From positions 16,674-62,292 of the forward strand of contig DINW01000085.1 of assembly GCA_002423705.1 (NCBI GenBank): a stretch of 45,619 bases of DNA. Direction: 5' to 3'. The first letter of the stretch is position 1. Every line of letters begins with the position of its first letter. Of the stretch, positions 16,641 through 25,036 are shown piece after piece. The stretch comes from Clostridium sp. UBA5530 (GTDB taxonomy: Bacteria; Bacillota; Clostridia; Clostridiales; Clostridiaceae). The translations under genes and the position numbers were made by a program. A model generated the notes under the pieces. The model searched no databases. It saw only the letters and a list, made by a program, of their open reading frames with translations, and was not told the DNA's origin.

Positions 16641-18490
16641 ATAAAATAAAAAACTCCTTCTCCTATCATAGAGATGGATTTAAAATATTAAAAGTTATTC
16701 ACTCCATAGATTCCTCTGCTATGCCAATAAGTATGTTATATGCTTTGCTCAATGCCATATATCCTTATATAAATCTGTTTTTCTCTGCTTATATTATAGA
16801 TTTTCTTATTGAAAAAAGTTGGGCTACGGCTATAAATTATATTATTGCCTTAATCATCACAGATTTTATAATAGGATTTTGTAAAGATGGTTTACAGCAA
16901 ACAGAAGAAATTAAAACAATTAACCTTACTCAATATTGCTTTGTGAAAATAAGAGAAAAAGCTTTAACCTTAGATTATGAAACCCTAGAAAACTCCAAAA
17001 CTCTAGAAATGATAAACACCGCAGAGAATGCAATGAATTACCATGGTGGTATTGGATATCTTCTTACCAATTATAGATTCATGCTAGAATCCCTATTTTC
17101 AATAATAACCTCTGTAACTTTAGTTATATACCTTTGCCTTAAAGTAGGATCATCTTCCTCTGGAATTTTAGGTTTTATTACCTCTAAATATACATCCTTG
17201 ATAATCATTTTTATGCTTTTGCTATTTATTTTTTACTTTAACTATAAAACTGCAAAATATTTTAATAATAAAAGTTTATCTATCTTTGATAGGCAGCAGA
17301 AAGCAGAACGAATATTACAATATAATTGTTTTCAAGTGCTTCAAGACTATACAAAAGCTAAAGATATCCGCATATACAATATGCAAGACATGCTTTTAGA
17401 AGAAAATGTTAATGGTAGAAAAAAAATAACTACTTTCTATTGGGAATATCTTAATTTTATTGTTGCTCAAGGTGCCCTTGTTTCCTTTATTAATGGATTT
17501 GTAAATATAGCTGCTTATATGTTTGTAATTTGTAAAGTATTAGTCAATGCTATTACCCTAGGTTCTTTAACTAAATATGTAGGAGCTTTGGATCAATTGA
17601 ATAAGGGCCTTACAAACCTAGTTAAATATAACGATGAAGTTCGTGTTCAGTGCTCTTATTTGAAATACTTTAATGACTTTTTAGCCCTTGAAAGTAAAAT
17701 AAATACTGGAACTATTCCCATTGAAAAACGTAATGATAATGAATATGAGATAGAGTTTCATGATGTAAGCTTTGCTTATCCTGGTAGTGATGATTTAATA
17801 CTTAAAAATGTATCCCTAAAAATAAACTTAAAAGAAAAAATGGCTGTGGTAGGGAAAAATGGTGCTGGCAAAACAACCTTTATTAAACTCTTATGCCGTT
17901 TGTATGATCCTACCAGTGGATATATTACTTTAAATGATATAGATATACGAAAATATAACTATGAAGAATATTTAAGTCTTTTTGGCGTAGTTTTTCAAGA
18001 TTTTAATTTATTTGCCTTTCCCATAGATGAAAATGTATCTAGCAGTAAAAATTGTGATGAGGAGAAAGTTTGGAAATGTCTTGAGATGTCAGGTATAAAG
18101 GGTAGAATTGAAACCATGGATAAAAAACTAAAAACCCATTTATATAAATATGATAAAGATGGAGTAGAAATAAGTGGTGGTGAAGCTCAAAAGATCGCTA
18201 TAGCTAGAGCTTTATATAAAGATGCTCCCTTTGTTGTTTTAGATGAACCCACTGCAGCTTTAGATCCAATAAGCGAGTATGAAATTTATTCCTACTTTAA
18301 TGACATGGTAAATGATAAGACTAGCATTTTCATATCCCATAGAATGAGCAGCTGTCGTTTCTGCAATGATATTTTAGTCTTTGATAATGGTAAAAACATT
18401 CAACGAGGTACCCATGATACTTTAATGGAAGATAGAAATGGCTTATACTATAATCTATTTAATGCCCAAGCTCAATATTATTCACTATAA
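16634..18490 (+). CDS. ABC exporter half-transporter, second of a pair
   Basis: 618-aa paralogue of the preceding gene. Membrane domain ~25-320, with an insertion rich in Ser/Gly near ~165-180; ATPase domain ~370-615. Walker A VGKNGAGKTT, Q-loop VVFQDFNLF, signature EISGGEAQK (ISGGE), Walker B FVVLDEPTAALDP, switch histidine FISHRMSS. AAAGGAGGT precedes the ATG. Both ATPases keep the catalytic Glu after Walker B, so neither site is obviously degenerate. Substrate unknown; a peptide or lipid is plausible given the LytTR/GHKL genes upstream. Confidence 0.9.
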   Translation: MVNKIKNSFSYHRDGFKILKVIHSIDSSAMPISMLYALLNAIYPYINLFFSAYIIDFLIEKSWATAINYIIALIITDFIIGFCKDGLQQTEEIKTINLTQYCFVKIREKALTLDYETLENSKTLEMINTAENAMNYHGGIGYLLTNYRFMLESLFSIITSVTLVIYLCLKVGSSSSGILGFITSKYTSLIIIFMLLLFIFYFNYKTAKYFNNKSLSIFDRQQKAERILQYNCFQVLQDYTKAKDIRIYNMQDMLLEENVNGRKKITTFYWEYLNFIVAQGALVSFINGFVNIAAYMFVICKVLVNAITLGSLTKYVGALDQLNKGLTNLVKYNDEVRVQCSYLKYFNDFLALESKINTGTIPIEKRNDNEYEIEFHDVSFAYPGSDDLILKNVSLKINLKEKMAVVGKNGAGKTTFIKLLCRLYDPTSGYITLNDIDIRKYNYEEYLSLFGVVFQDFNLFAFPIDENVSSSKNCDEEKVWKCLEMSGIKGRIETMDKKLKTHLYKYDKDGVEISGGEAQKIAIARALYKDAPFVVLDEPTAALDPISEYEIYSYFNDMVNDKTSIFISHRMSSCRFCNDILVFDNGKNIQRGTHDTLMEDRNGLYYNLFNAQAQYYSL

Positions 18491-18580
18491 CAGCTATCCA
18501 TGGAAATTATTTAGGTTTACAGTGAAGCAATTGTAATTCCATCATTATTAAAACAATGATATATATTAACACTTACCTAA

Positions 18581-18630
18581 AAACAAACCTTTACAATTAT
18601 TTAATATAAAATGTAACGGTTTGTTTTTTA
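18581..18630 (+). terminator. terminator of the ABC exporter pair
   Basis: Outer stem AAACAAACC / GGTTTGTTT extended inward by TTTACA / TGTAAC with one mismatch, AT-rich loop, followed by a T run. It lies about 90 bp after the second exporter stop codon. Confidence 0.7.
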
Positions 18631-18646
18631 ATTTTTATTAAAATAT

Positions 18647-18673
18647 AATGATATTCATTGATAGAATATCATT
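18647..18673. promoter_or_regulatory. inverted repeat upstream of the NSS transporter gene
   Basis: Arms AATGATATTC / GAATATCATT with a 7-nt spacer, about 80 bp upstream of the transporter start. It resembles a relaxed Fur-type box (TGATA..TATCA halves), but in such AT-rich DNA the match is weak. Operator function is a guess. Confidence 0.3.
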
Positions 18674-18750
18674 ATCATGGTAATATCATTATTAATATTT
18701 CATTTTTACATAAGACATTTAGTTTTTACTAACAAAGGGGGAAACACAAG

Positions 18751-20130
18751 ATGAATCATAATGGATCAAAAGAAAAGTTCTCATCCACCTTGGCAGTATT
18801 TTTTGCCACTTTGGGATCAGCACTAGGTTTGGGCAACATATGGAAATTTCCTTATGTTACAGGAGAAAATGGCGGTGCTGCATTTATAATAGTTTACTTA
18901 TTGTTTATACTACTAATGGGTATTCCTGTAATGTTAGGGGAATTTTTTATAGGAAGGCATACCAATTGTAATGCCATAGGTGCTTTTAGCAAATTAAAAA
19001 ATGGAAAGCACTTTAAATTTATCGGATGGTTGGGATTTATTACAGCTTTTTTTATATTATTTTTCTATAGTGCTGTAGGGGGATGGGTCCTAAGCTACTT
19101 TTTCAAAGCTCTTAAGGGTGATTTTGCTTCTCTAGGATCCTTACCGGTAGAAGAGGCTACTACTTTAGCTTCTTCCATATTCACTGAAACCATGGGGCAC
19201 AGTTTTTACCCCATGATATGGCAATTCATAATGATTGCCATAGTGGCTGTAATCCTAATGGCTGGTGTAAAAAAAGGCATAGAAAAAGTTACTAAAACTC
19301 TTATGCCTGTATTGCTTGTACTTATACTTATTTGTGTTATAAGAGCTTTAAGTTTGCCAAAAGCTATGGAAGGTATTAATTTTTTGCTTTACCCTGATTT
19401 CTCCAAGCTAACTATAGATTCTATAGTTAATGCTATGGGACTAGCCTTTTTCAAGCTTTCTCTAGCTTTAGGAGTAATGATAACCTACTCAAGTTATTTT
19501 AGTAAGGATACAAATTTAGTTGGTACCTCTTTCAAGGTGGCCTTTTCAGATGTGGTTATATCTATGCTGGCAGGTCTAGCTATATTTCCCGTGGTATTTC
19601 AATTTGGGTTAGCCCCTTCTGAAGGTCCAGGATTACTATTTCAATCTATTCCCTTAGCTTTTGCTAGTTTACCTTTTGGAAATGTGTTACTTTCAGTTTT
19701 CTTCTTGTTAACGGGAATTGCTGCTACTACTGCAATGATATCTTTACTTGAGGTTCCTGTAAGTATACTATCCCAGGAATTTCATCTAAATAGAAAATCC
19801 TCTGTTATAATATGCTCTGCAATAGTAGTTATAGTAGGAGTTATCACCGTCCATCCTGAAAGCATATTTGGAGGTACTACTATATTTGGTTTAAGCTTCT
19901 TTGATTTTTTTGACTATGTAACAGCTAAATTAATCATGCCTTTTTGTGGAATTTTAATCTCTATATTCATAGGCTATTTTGTTCCTAGAAAGGATTTTAT
20001 TAATGAAATAACCAACGAAGGCACTTTGTTGAGAAATAAAACACTATCACCGGTTATATGCTTCAGTTTAAAATTTGTAGCTCCCATATTAATATCTCTA
20101 ATCCTGTTAACTTCCTTAGGTTTCATATAA
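18751..20130 (+). CDS. sodium-dependent transporter, NSS (neurotransmitter:sodium symporter) family
   Basis: 459-aa membrane protein of the LeuT/MhsT/Tyt1 family. The conserved first helix reads GSALGLGNIWKFPYVTGENG, with the unwound glycine pair that coordinates sodium and substrate; GIPVMLGEFFIGR is the next family signature. About eleven hydrophobic helices, the count seen in several bacterial members that lack helix 12. AAAGGGGG lies at good spacing before the ATG. Probable role: sodium-coupled uptake of an amino acid. Monocistronic, followed directly by a repeat copy and a terminator. Confidence 0.92.
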   Translation: MNHNGSKEKFSSTLAVFFATLGSALGLGNIWKFPYVTGENGGAAFIIVYLLFILLMGIPVMLGEFFIGRHTNCNAIGAFSKLKNGKHFKFIGWLGFITAFFILFFYSAVGGWVLSYFFKALKGDFASLGSLPVEEATTLASSIFTETMGHSFYPMIWQFIMIAIVAVILMAGVKKGIEKVTKTLMPVLLVLILICVIRALSLPKAMEGINFLLYPDFSKLTIDSIVNAMGLAFFKLSLALGVMITYSSYFSKDTNLVGTSFKVAFSDVVISMLAGLAIFPVVFQFGLAPSEGPGLLFQSIPLAFASLPFGNVLLSVFFLLTGIAATTAMISLLEVPVSILSQEFHLNRKSSVIICSAIVVIVGVITVHPESIFGGTTIFGLSFFDFFDYVTAKLIMPFCGILISIFIGYFVPRKDFINEITNEGTLLRNKTLSPVICFSLKFVAPILISLILLTSLGFI

Positions 20131-20254
20131 AGTAAAACTTACTTTGGTTGTGTTCTGGAATATTAGTTGAACTTTCTTATCTAGGGTGGTAGGCTACTGT
20201 TATCCCCAATCCCGCCAGGGATAGATTGTTACAGCAAGTAGACATAGATTAATC
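20131..20254 (-). repeat. dispersed intergenic repeat, copy G
   Basis: Near-complete copy on the minus strand. It begins at the base after the NSS stop codon and reads, in element orientation, TTAATCT-ATGTCTACTTG, CTGTAACA, a GC-rich hairpin, ATAACAG, CCACCCTAGATAAG, GTTCAACTAATATTC and AAGTAAGTTTTACTTT. The central palindrome is decayed while the first hairpin has become GC-rich, suggesting conservation of structure rather than sequence. Confidence 0.75.
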
Positions 20255-20285
20255 AAAGATTTCATTTTAGATAATATATATATTT

Positions 20286-20330
20286 ATTTTACCTATGTTC
20301 CATAGTGACCATAGGTAAAATTTTATATAC
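20286..20330 (+). terminator. terminator downstream of the NSS gene
   Basis: Arms ATTTTACCTATG / CATAGGTAAAAT, 12-nt loop, followed by TTTATATA. It lies beyond the repeat copy, about 155 bp after the transporter stop. Confidence 0.75.
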
Positions 20331-20339
20331 TCTGTAAAG

Positions 20340-20368
20340 TTGAAAAATTTAATTTAATTCATTATAAT
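20340..20368 (+). promoter_or_regulatory. promoter of the TetR gene
   Basis: TTGAAA (20340-20345), exact 17-nt spacer, TATAAT (20363-20368). Transcription would start within or just after the palindrome at 20372-20387, about 50 bp before the TetR start codon. Confidence 0.65.
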
Positions 20369-20371
20369 TAA

Positions 20372-20387
20372 TAGATAACGGTATCTA
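20372..20387. promoter_or_regulatory. candidate TetR operator
   Basis: TAGATA-ACGG-TATCTA, perfect 6-bp arms with a 4-nt centre, four bases after the -10 box. The position is ideal for autorepression by the TetR protein encoded just downstream. No second copy was found in the radical SAM spacer 21870-22181. Confidence 0.5.
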
Positions 20388-20425
20388 AATGTTTTTCATA
20401 TAATCTACATGGGGGAGATGATAAT

Positions 20426-20995
20426 ATGTCAAATGCAGATATAACTAAGCACGTTATTGCAGAGGGCATTAAAGAAATGATGCAGTCAATTCCGCTATCT
20501 CACATATCTGTAGGAGATATCTCTAATCACTGTAAAATAAGCCGTAATACATTCTATTATCATTTTCAAGATAAATTTGACTTAATCAACTGGATTTTTT
20601 ATACGGAGATTACTCCTATTATAAGTGATATTGTAAATATAAACTGCTGGTCCCATGGACTTTATGACCTGTGTTCTTATTTGCAAAAAAATAAGAAATT
20701 TTACATAAATGCCTTAAGTGTTGAAGGTCAAAACTCCTTTTCTCAATGTTTAATGGAGTTCTATGAGTCTCTCATACAAAATATGCTTCGAGAAATAAAC
20801 TATAATTTCACCCTTTCAAACTTTGAAATAGAGCTGACAGCTAGATTTTATTCTCACTCACTAGTTGGAATTATTCTTGATTGGGCCAAAAATGGAATGG
20901 AACCAGATCCAGCACCTTATGTAGAAATAATTGAGAAGCTGATTAATGGAAGCATATTTCAACAGGCAGTAAAGCTTAGAAATTCCCAGAATTAG
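20426..20995 (+). CDS. TetR/AcrR-family transcriptional regulator
   Basis: 189 aa. The N-terminal HTH (~5-55) contains HISVGDISNHCKISRNTFYYHF, typical of the DhaS-like TetR subgroup (TetR_C_8 C-terminal domain). The C-terminal ~130 residues are the ligand/dimer domain with a LINWIFYTEITPI segment. GGGGGAGAT precedes the ATG. Convergent with the next gene, overlapping it by 20 bp. It likely represses its own promoter and perhaps the neighbouring transporter or radical SAM genes. Confidence 0.9.
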   Translation: MSNADITKHVIAEGIKEMMQSIPLSHISVGDISNHCKISRNTFYYHFQDKFDLINWIFYTEITPIISDIVNINCWSHGLYDLCSYLQKNKKFYINALSVEGQNSFSQCLMEFYESLIQNMLREINYNFTLSNFEIELTARFYSHSLVGIILDWAKNGMEPDPAPYVEIIEKLINGSIFQQAVKLRNSQN

Positions 20996-21869
20996 CTCTA
21001 AACTTCAATATCATATTTTTAATATAACTACGGTCTTTATAATAATCAAAAAGTAGAATAGGTAGTCTTCCATTTATTCTACTTTTACATACCCATTCAT
21101 AAACATCATCATTATATTCTTTGGAGGCATATATTCCAAACATATATCCTCTTTCTATGAAACTTTTAAGCTTTTCTATTTCTTCATCTATATTAATAGT
21201 GTCACAATATTCCTTTGAAAATCCAAAAAACAAATTATTTTCTTTAAGTAATGATAATAATTTTGAGTCATATTCCTCGGCTTCTGCTTTAATCACTAAT
21301 ATGATGTTTTGGGCAATTCTAATTAAATTAGCAGCATTATGATCCATAACATCATCAGTAAGCTTTATAAAAAATGTACTTTTACGCATCTGAGTTGCCA
21401 TCGCTATAACTTCTTCCAGGTTATCGGTGGATGATATATTTTCTACTACAAAAGCATATATTCCTTCAGAATTATATCTTTCGATTAAATCTTGTCCTTG
21501 TCTCCAGCTACATTCATCTAAATGCTGTATCCAACTATTATCTATTCCAGTTTCCCCATATATCTTTCTGATTTGCCTTGCTCCAAATGTAAAGGAAGAA
21601 ATGCCAAAGTTCATACCTACTGTTTTAATTATATTATTATCAACCTCTTGAAGCATTCTTTTTACTAAGGCATCATACATGTTTTGCCCATTAGAAGCTA
21701 CCTTCTTTGCAATGGAGAAAAGTTCCTTTTGCTTTTTATTCTTTGAAAATACAATGCCAAATTCTATAGCATTTCTAATGCTTCTTTTTGTTCCTGTTTT
21801 CAAATCTCTAATAATTTTACATACTATTGGTTCTGCTGCTGCTCGAACCAGTATTTGATTATCAATCAT
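20976..21869 (-). CDS. radical-SAM-like protein lacking the CxxxCxxC cluster
   Basis: 297 aa. Reading it beside the divergent radical SAM protein (22182-23576) suggests the same fold: an N-terminal helical region, then ISSFTFGARQIRKIYG against TALYGFARQDKLREEM, DNSWIQHLDECSW against IPWAILMDPTSACN, and NNLFFGFSKEYCDTINIDEE against NKLPFGISCCYTSQNTDVIG. Where the active protein has CNLNCIGC, this one has a single Cys (C120) and a gap, and SGGEP is replaced by VENIS. It therefore should not bind the SAM cluster. It also lacks the C-terminal cysteine-rich part. AGGAGGAAAAGT precedes the ATG. Probably a non-catalytic partner or regulator of the active enzyme; this is inference from a by-eye alignment. 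Confidence 0.7.
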   Translation of the reverse strand: MIDNQILVRAAAEPIVCKIIRDLKTGTKRSIRNAIEFGIVFSKNKKQKELFSIAKKVASNGQNMYDALVKRMLQEVDNNIIKTVGMNFGISSFTFGARQIRKIYGETGIDNSWIQHLDECSWRQGQDLIERYNSEGIYAFVVENISSTDNLEEVIAMATQMRKSTFFIKLTDDVMDHNAANLIRIAQNIILVIKAEAEEYDSKLLSLLKENNLFFGFSKEYCDTINIDEEIEKLKSFIERGYMFGIYASKEYNDDVYEWVCKSRINGRLPILLFDYYKDRSYIKNMILKFRANSGNF

Positions 21870-22181
21870 ACTTTTCCTCCTATTTATTGCTTTAGAATAT
21901 AGACTAATTTAGTTGGAATTTCTGTTAAATTTTTGTTGTTCTATATACAAACACATATGTCTACTAATTTCTATTTTAAAATATATGATGTCAAATATAT
22001 ATGTGCAAAACTCTAAGTTGTTCAATTTTATTACAAATTCATATTTGTGTTTTAAAATTAAACAATTCTGACTTTTGTAAGTTCTATATTAAATATTGGG
22101 GTGATAAACTTAGTGTTATAGAAGACGTAAATATTAATATTTTCTTCAATGATTATTAAATATGGTAAAAGGAGATTTATT
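21870..22181. other. divergent spacer between the radical-SAM-like genes
   Basis: 312 bp of AT-rich DNA with no gene. The only symmetrical element noticed is ACAAAT-TCAT-ATTTGT (22033-22048), a possible operator. No confident -35/-10 pair on either strand and no copy of the TetR palindrome. Both flanking genes presumably start transcription here. Confidence 0.5.
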
Positions 22182-23576
22182 ATGAGTAATTTAACACTTA
22201 AAGAACATCTTCAACAATTTGGTGTGAAAAAGGCACTTGATTTTTTGGACAAGGATCCTGATGTAAATTTAATAAAGCTTTTGGATTGGGCTGATAAATT
22301 TGATACTTCAAATACTTTTGCATCACAAAGAGAATTTTTTCATAAAATACTTAGTGATGAAAATAATGTATGGTTCAAATTTGCTAAAAGTTTATGGTCT
22401 GATATTGATGTAAATGTTCGTAGAACTTTTTTTGAAAACTTCATAATCAACACAGCCCTTTATGGTTTCGCTCGCCAAGACAAATTACGTGAAGAGATGG
22501 ATATAAACATTCCTTGGGCTATTCTAATGGATCCAACTAGTGCTTGTAACCTTAACTGCATAGGTTGCTGGGCTGCCGAATATGGAGACAAGTTAAACAT
22601 GGACTATGATACCTTAGATAGCATTATTAAACAAGGAAAAGAAATGGGAACATACATGTATATCTACTCTGGTGGTGAGCCCCTTGTAAGAAAGAAGGAC
22701 ATCATAAAGCTATGTGAGGCTCATCCTGATGCTATGTTCCTAGCTTTCACCAATGCTACTCTTATAGATGAAAATTTCGCAGATGAAATGCTAAGAGTTA
22801 AAAACTTCATACCTGCTATTAGTGTAGAAGGTTTTGAGGAAGCCACCGATAGTCGCCGTGGCCACGGCACTTATGAAGCTGTCTGCAGAGCTATGGAAAT
22901 TTTAAAGAACAATAAGCTTCCTTTTGGTATTTCTTGTTGCTATACTAGCCAAAATACTGATGTTATTGGTAGTGAAGAATACTTTGATGATATGATTGCT
23001 AAAGGTGCAAAATTTGCTTGGTTCTTTACCTACATGCCTGTTGGCAAAGATGCTGTTCCTGAACTTATGGCAACTGCTGAACAAAGAGAATTTATGTATC
23101 ATCAAATTCGTAAATTTAGAGAAACAAAACCTATATTCACAATGGATTTCTGGAATGATGGAGAATATGTTGGGGGCTGTATAGCTGGAGGTCGTAGATA
23201 TCTTCACATTAATGCTAATGGAGACATTGAACCTTGTGCTTTCATCCACTATTCAGATTCTAATATCCATGAAAAGACATTGTTGGAGGCATACCAATCA
23301 CCATTATTTATGGAGTACCATAGAAATCAACCATTTAACTGTAATCATCTACTACCTTGCCCATTGCTTGATAATCCTGGAGCACTTAGCTCAATGGTTA
23401 CTGAGTCACAGGCTCACTCAACAGACCTAGAGAGCCCTGAAGATGTAAATGTATTAACAGATAAATGTAGAATGGCTGCTGAAAGATGGGAGCCTACAGC
23501 AAACAAGCTATGGGAAGCATCACATGGTTGTGCATGTTGCAGCGGATGTGGTACCAGTTGTAACACTTCAAAGTAA
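22182..23576 (+). CDS. radical SAM protein with cysteine-rich C-terminal domain
   Basis: 464 aa. The iron-sulphur motif is C122-x3-C126-x2-C129 (CNLNCIGCW), followed by the SAM-binding motif YSGGEPLVRK, the strand motif TNATLID and ISVEGFEE. The second half carries SPASM-like cysteines (GCIAGG, IEPCAF, LLPCPLLDN) and an unusual terminal cluster GCACCSGCGTSC. Start is ATG 22182 with AAAAGGAG upstream. Such cores generate a 5'-deoxyadenosyl radical; the auxiliary cysteines suggest extra clusters and possibly a peptide or protein substrate. No small precursor peptide was found nearby. Divergent from a cluster-less paralogue. Confidence 0.9.
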   Translation: MSNLTLKEHLQQFGVKKALDFLDKDPDVNLIKLLDWADKFDTSNTFASQREFFHKILSDENNVWFKFAKSLWSDIDVNVRRTFFENFIINTALYGFARQDKLREEMDINIPWAILMDPTSACNLNCIGCWAAEYGDKLNMDYDTLDSIIKQGKEMGTYMYIYSGGEPLVRKKDIIKLCEAHPDAMFLAFTNATLIDENFADEMLRVKNFIPAISVEGFEEATDSRRGHGTYEAVCRAMEILKNNKLPFGISCCYTSQNTDVIGSEEYFDDMIAKGAKFAWFFTYMPVGKDAVPELMATAEQREFMYHQIRKFRETKPIFTMDFWNDGEYVGGCIAGGRRYLHINANGDIEPCAFIHYSDSNIHEKTLLEAYQSPLFMEYHRNQPFNCNHLLPCPLLDNPGALSSMVTESQAHSTDLESPEDVNVLTDKCRMAAERWEPTANKLWEASHGCACCSGCGTSCNTSK

Positions 23577-23586
23577 AATTAAGGGA

Positions 23587-23601
23587 GCACCCCAGGGGTG
23601 C
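23587..23601. repeat. CCCCAGGGG palindrome, single copy
   Basis: GCACCCCAGGGGTGC, 15 nt, 10 bp after the radical SAM stop codon, followed by an A run and then a regular terminator. Same core as at 12801, 39021 and 40076. Confidence 0.75.
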
Positions 23602-23613
23602 ATCAAAAAAAAG

Positions 23614-23655
23614 GAAGTTATGACCTAAGAATTAGTTCATAACTTCTTGTTTTTT
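23614..23655 (+). terminator. terminator of the radical SAM gene
   Basis: Arms GAAGTTATGA / TCATAACTTC with a 13-nt loop, followed by TTGTTTTTT. Confidence 0.85.
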
Positions 23656-23758
23656 GGAAAAATACTGCTATAATTTACCTTAATGTATTTTTTTTCATTA
23701 ATAGAATATTATGTATTAAATCACCATGTATTAAATTAAAATGTAAGGAGAAATGAAA

Positions 23759-24883
23759 ATGTTCTGTGCTAAGTGCGGAAATGAATTGAAGGATAATGAT
23801 AAGTTCTGTTCAAAATGTGGTTCTAAAATTGCTGAAGACATTACTTCCACACCAGATACCCAGTCTCTTAATAACTCTCTTAATAAAAAATTTAAAAATC
23901 CTATGATTATAAAAATTTCTACGGTAGTTGCTATAACACTAATCCTTATAGTTGTATTGATTTTTTCACTTTCCAAATCTAATAAGAATCCCACTAGTTC
24001 AAATGATTCTACAGCCACAAATGCTACTTCAGATTCCTCTACAGCTCCTTCTAGTGAAAATGGTTCCTCTAAAGACAATCTAGTAGGATCATCTAAAGTA
24101 AAATCCTCTATAAAAGACGGAAGAACTTATTACACCAGTAGTGATGGTAAATGGACTACAGAAAAAAATAGCATTTGTTATAAAGTAGGACAAGAAGAAA
24201 AATCTCAAAGACTTTCTCTTAAAAATTCTACCTTTGGATCTTTTTCTGCATGGCAAGGTAAATTAGCCCATAGTTCAGATATGAATATATATATAAACAT
24301 GACCTCTGAAATTTCTCAAGATTCCACTTATACCTTAAAAGATGCTAAAGGCATAAAAGATGGCTATATTATGCATATATACCTTGAAGATTTGAGTAAA
24401 TTAGATCCTTCTATGACTCTTTATAAAAAATATTATACAAGTTCTACTATTGTAGATTCCTCTAGTGAAACCCAATATCATAAAGCCTTTACTAGCCTTG
24501 AAATGAAAATTGATTGTTTTGATTCTAAAGAAGGTATTATATGTGCGTATATTTCTTTCTCAGCGCCTCTTTTTGATAAAACATCTTTTGATTTTACTGG
24601 ATATTTTGCAGTAACTGTACCAGGAACTACTGGTAATTCAAATACAACACCACCTTCTACTGAAAGCAGTAGTCCCTCTACAAATTTTCAACCCCCTAAA
24701 ATTGAAGTTCAGCCTTTGCCTAAAGAAAATCCTAAAAAATCTTGTATAGCTTGCCATGGTTCTAAAATGTGTTCTATATGTGGAGGTACTGGTACTTATC
24801 GTAACTACGGTCAAAGTTCTCCCTGCTCAGCCTGTGGTACTACTGGTAAATGCTCAACTTGTAACGGAACCGGATATAATTAA
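23759..24883 (+). CDS. zinc-ribbon membrane protein with C-terminal DnaJ-type CxxCxG motifs
   Basis: About 374 aa. The N-terminal zinc ribbon is CAKCG...CSKCG (residues 3-23), followed by a linker and one membrane helix around 45-68 (ISTVVAITLILIVVLIFSL). A Ser/Thr-rich linker, a ~150-residue beta-type domain and a Pro/Ser linker lead to a C-terminal cluster with four CxxC motifs (CIACHG, CSICGGTG, CSACG, CSTCNGTG) like the DnaJ cysteine-rich domain. ATG 23759 is chosen over 23753 because GGAG is better spaced. With one helix, the two zinc modules should lie on opposite sides of the membrane. Function unknown. Confidence 0.8.
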   Translation: MFCAKCGNELKDNDKFCSKCGSKIAEDITSTPDTQSLNNSLNKKFKNPMIIKISTVVAITLILIVVLIFSLSKSNKNPTSSNDSTATNATSDSSTAPSSENGSSKDNLVGSSKVKSSIKDGRTYYTSSDGKWTTEKNSICYKVGQEEKSQRLSLKNSTFGSFSAWQGKLAHSSDMNIYINMTSEISQDSTYTLKDAKGIKDGYIMHIYLEDLSKLDPSMTLYKKYYTSSTIVDSSSETQYHKAFTSLEMKIDCFDSKEGIICAYISFSAPLFDKTSFDFTGYFAVTVPGTTGNSNTTPPSTESSSPSTNFQPPKIEVQPLPKENPKKSCIACHGSKMCSICGGTGTYRNYGQSSPCSACGTTGKCSTCNGTGYN

Positions 24884-24904
24884 TTATCTTGTTATATTTT
24901 AAAA

Positions 24905-25036
24905 ATTAATCTGATGTCTACCTAGTGTAACACCCCATCCTCTTTAGGTTGAACATAACAGCAATCACCACTTTAAATAAGTTCAACTAACATTAAGGTG
25001 GAGTACAAACTCCACCTTAAACTAAGTTTCACTTGA
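24905..25036 (+). repeat. dispersed intergenic repeat, copy A (near complete)
   Basis: Reads TTAATCTGATGTCTACCT, GTGTAACACC, CATCCTCTTTAGG, ATAACAGC, TTTAAATAAGTTCAACTAA, the palindrome AAGGTGGAGT / ACTCCACCTT, then AAACTAAGTTTCACTTGAT. It ends against the stop codon of the DUF1540 gene. For that gene the palindrome could serve as 3' UTR or terminator hairpin. Confidence 0.85.

Noticed and set aside
22902..23430. Several short frames inside the radical SAM gene on both strands
   Set aside because: They are shadows of a strongly supported coding frame with conserved motifs.
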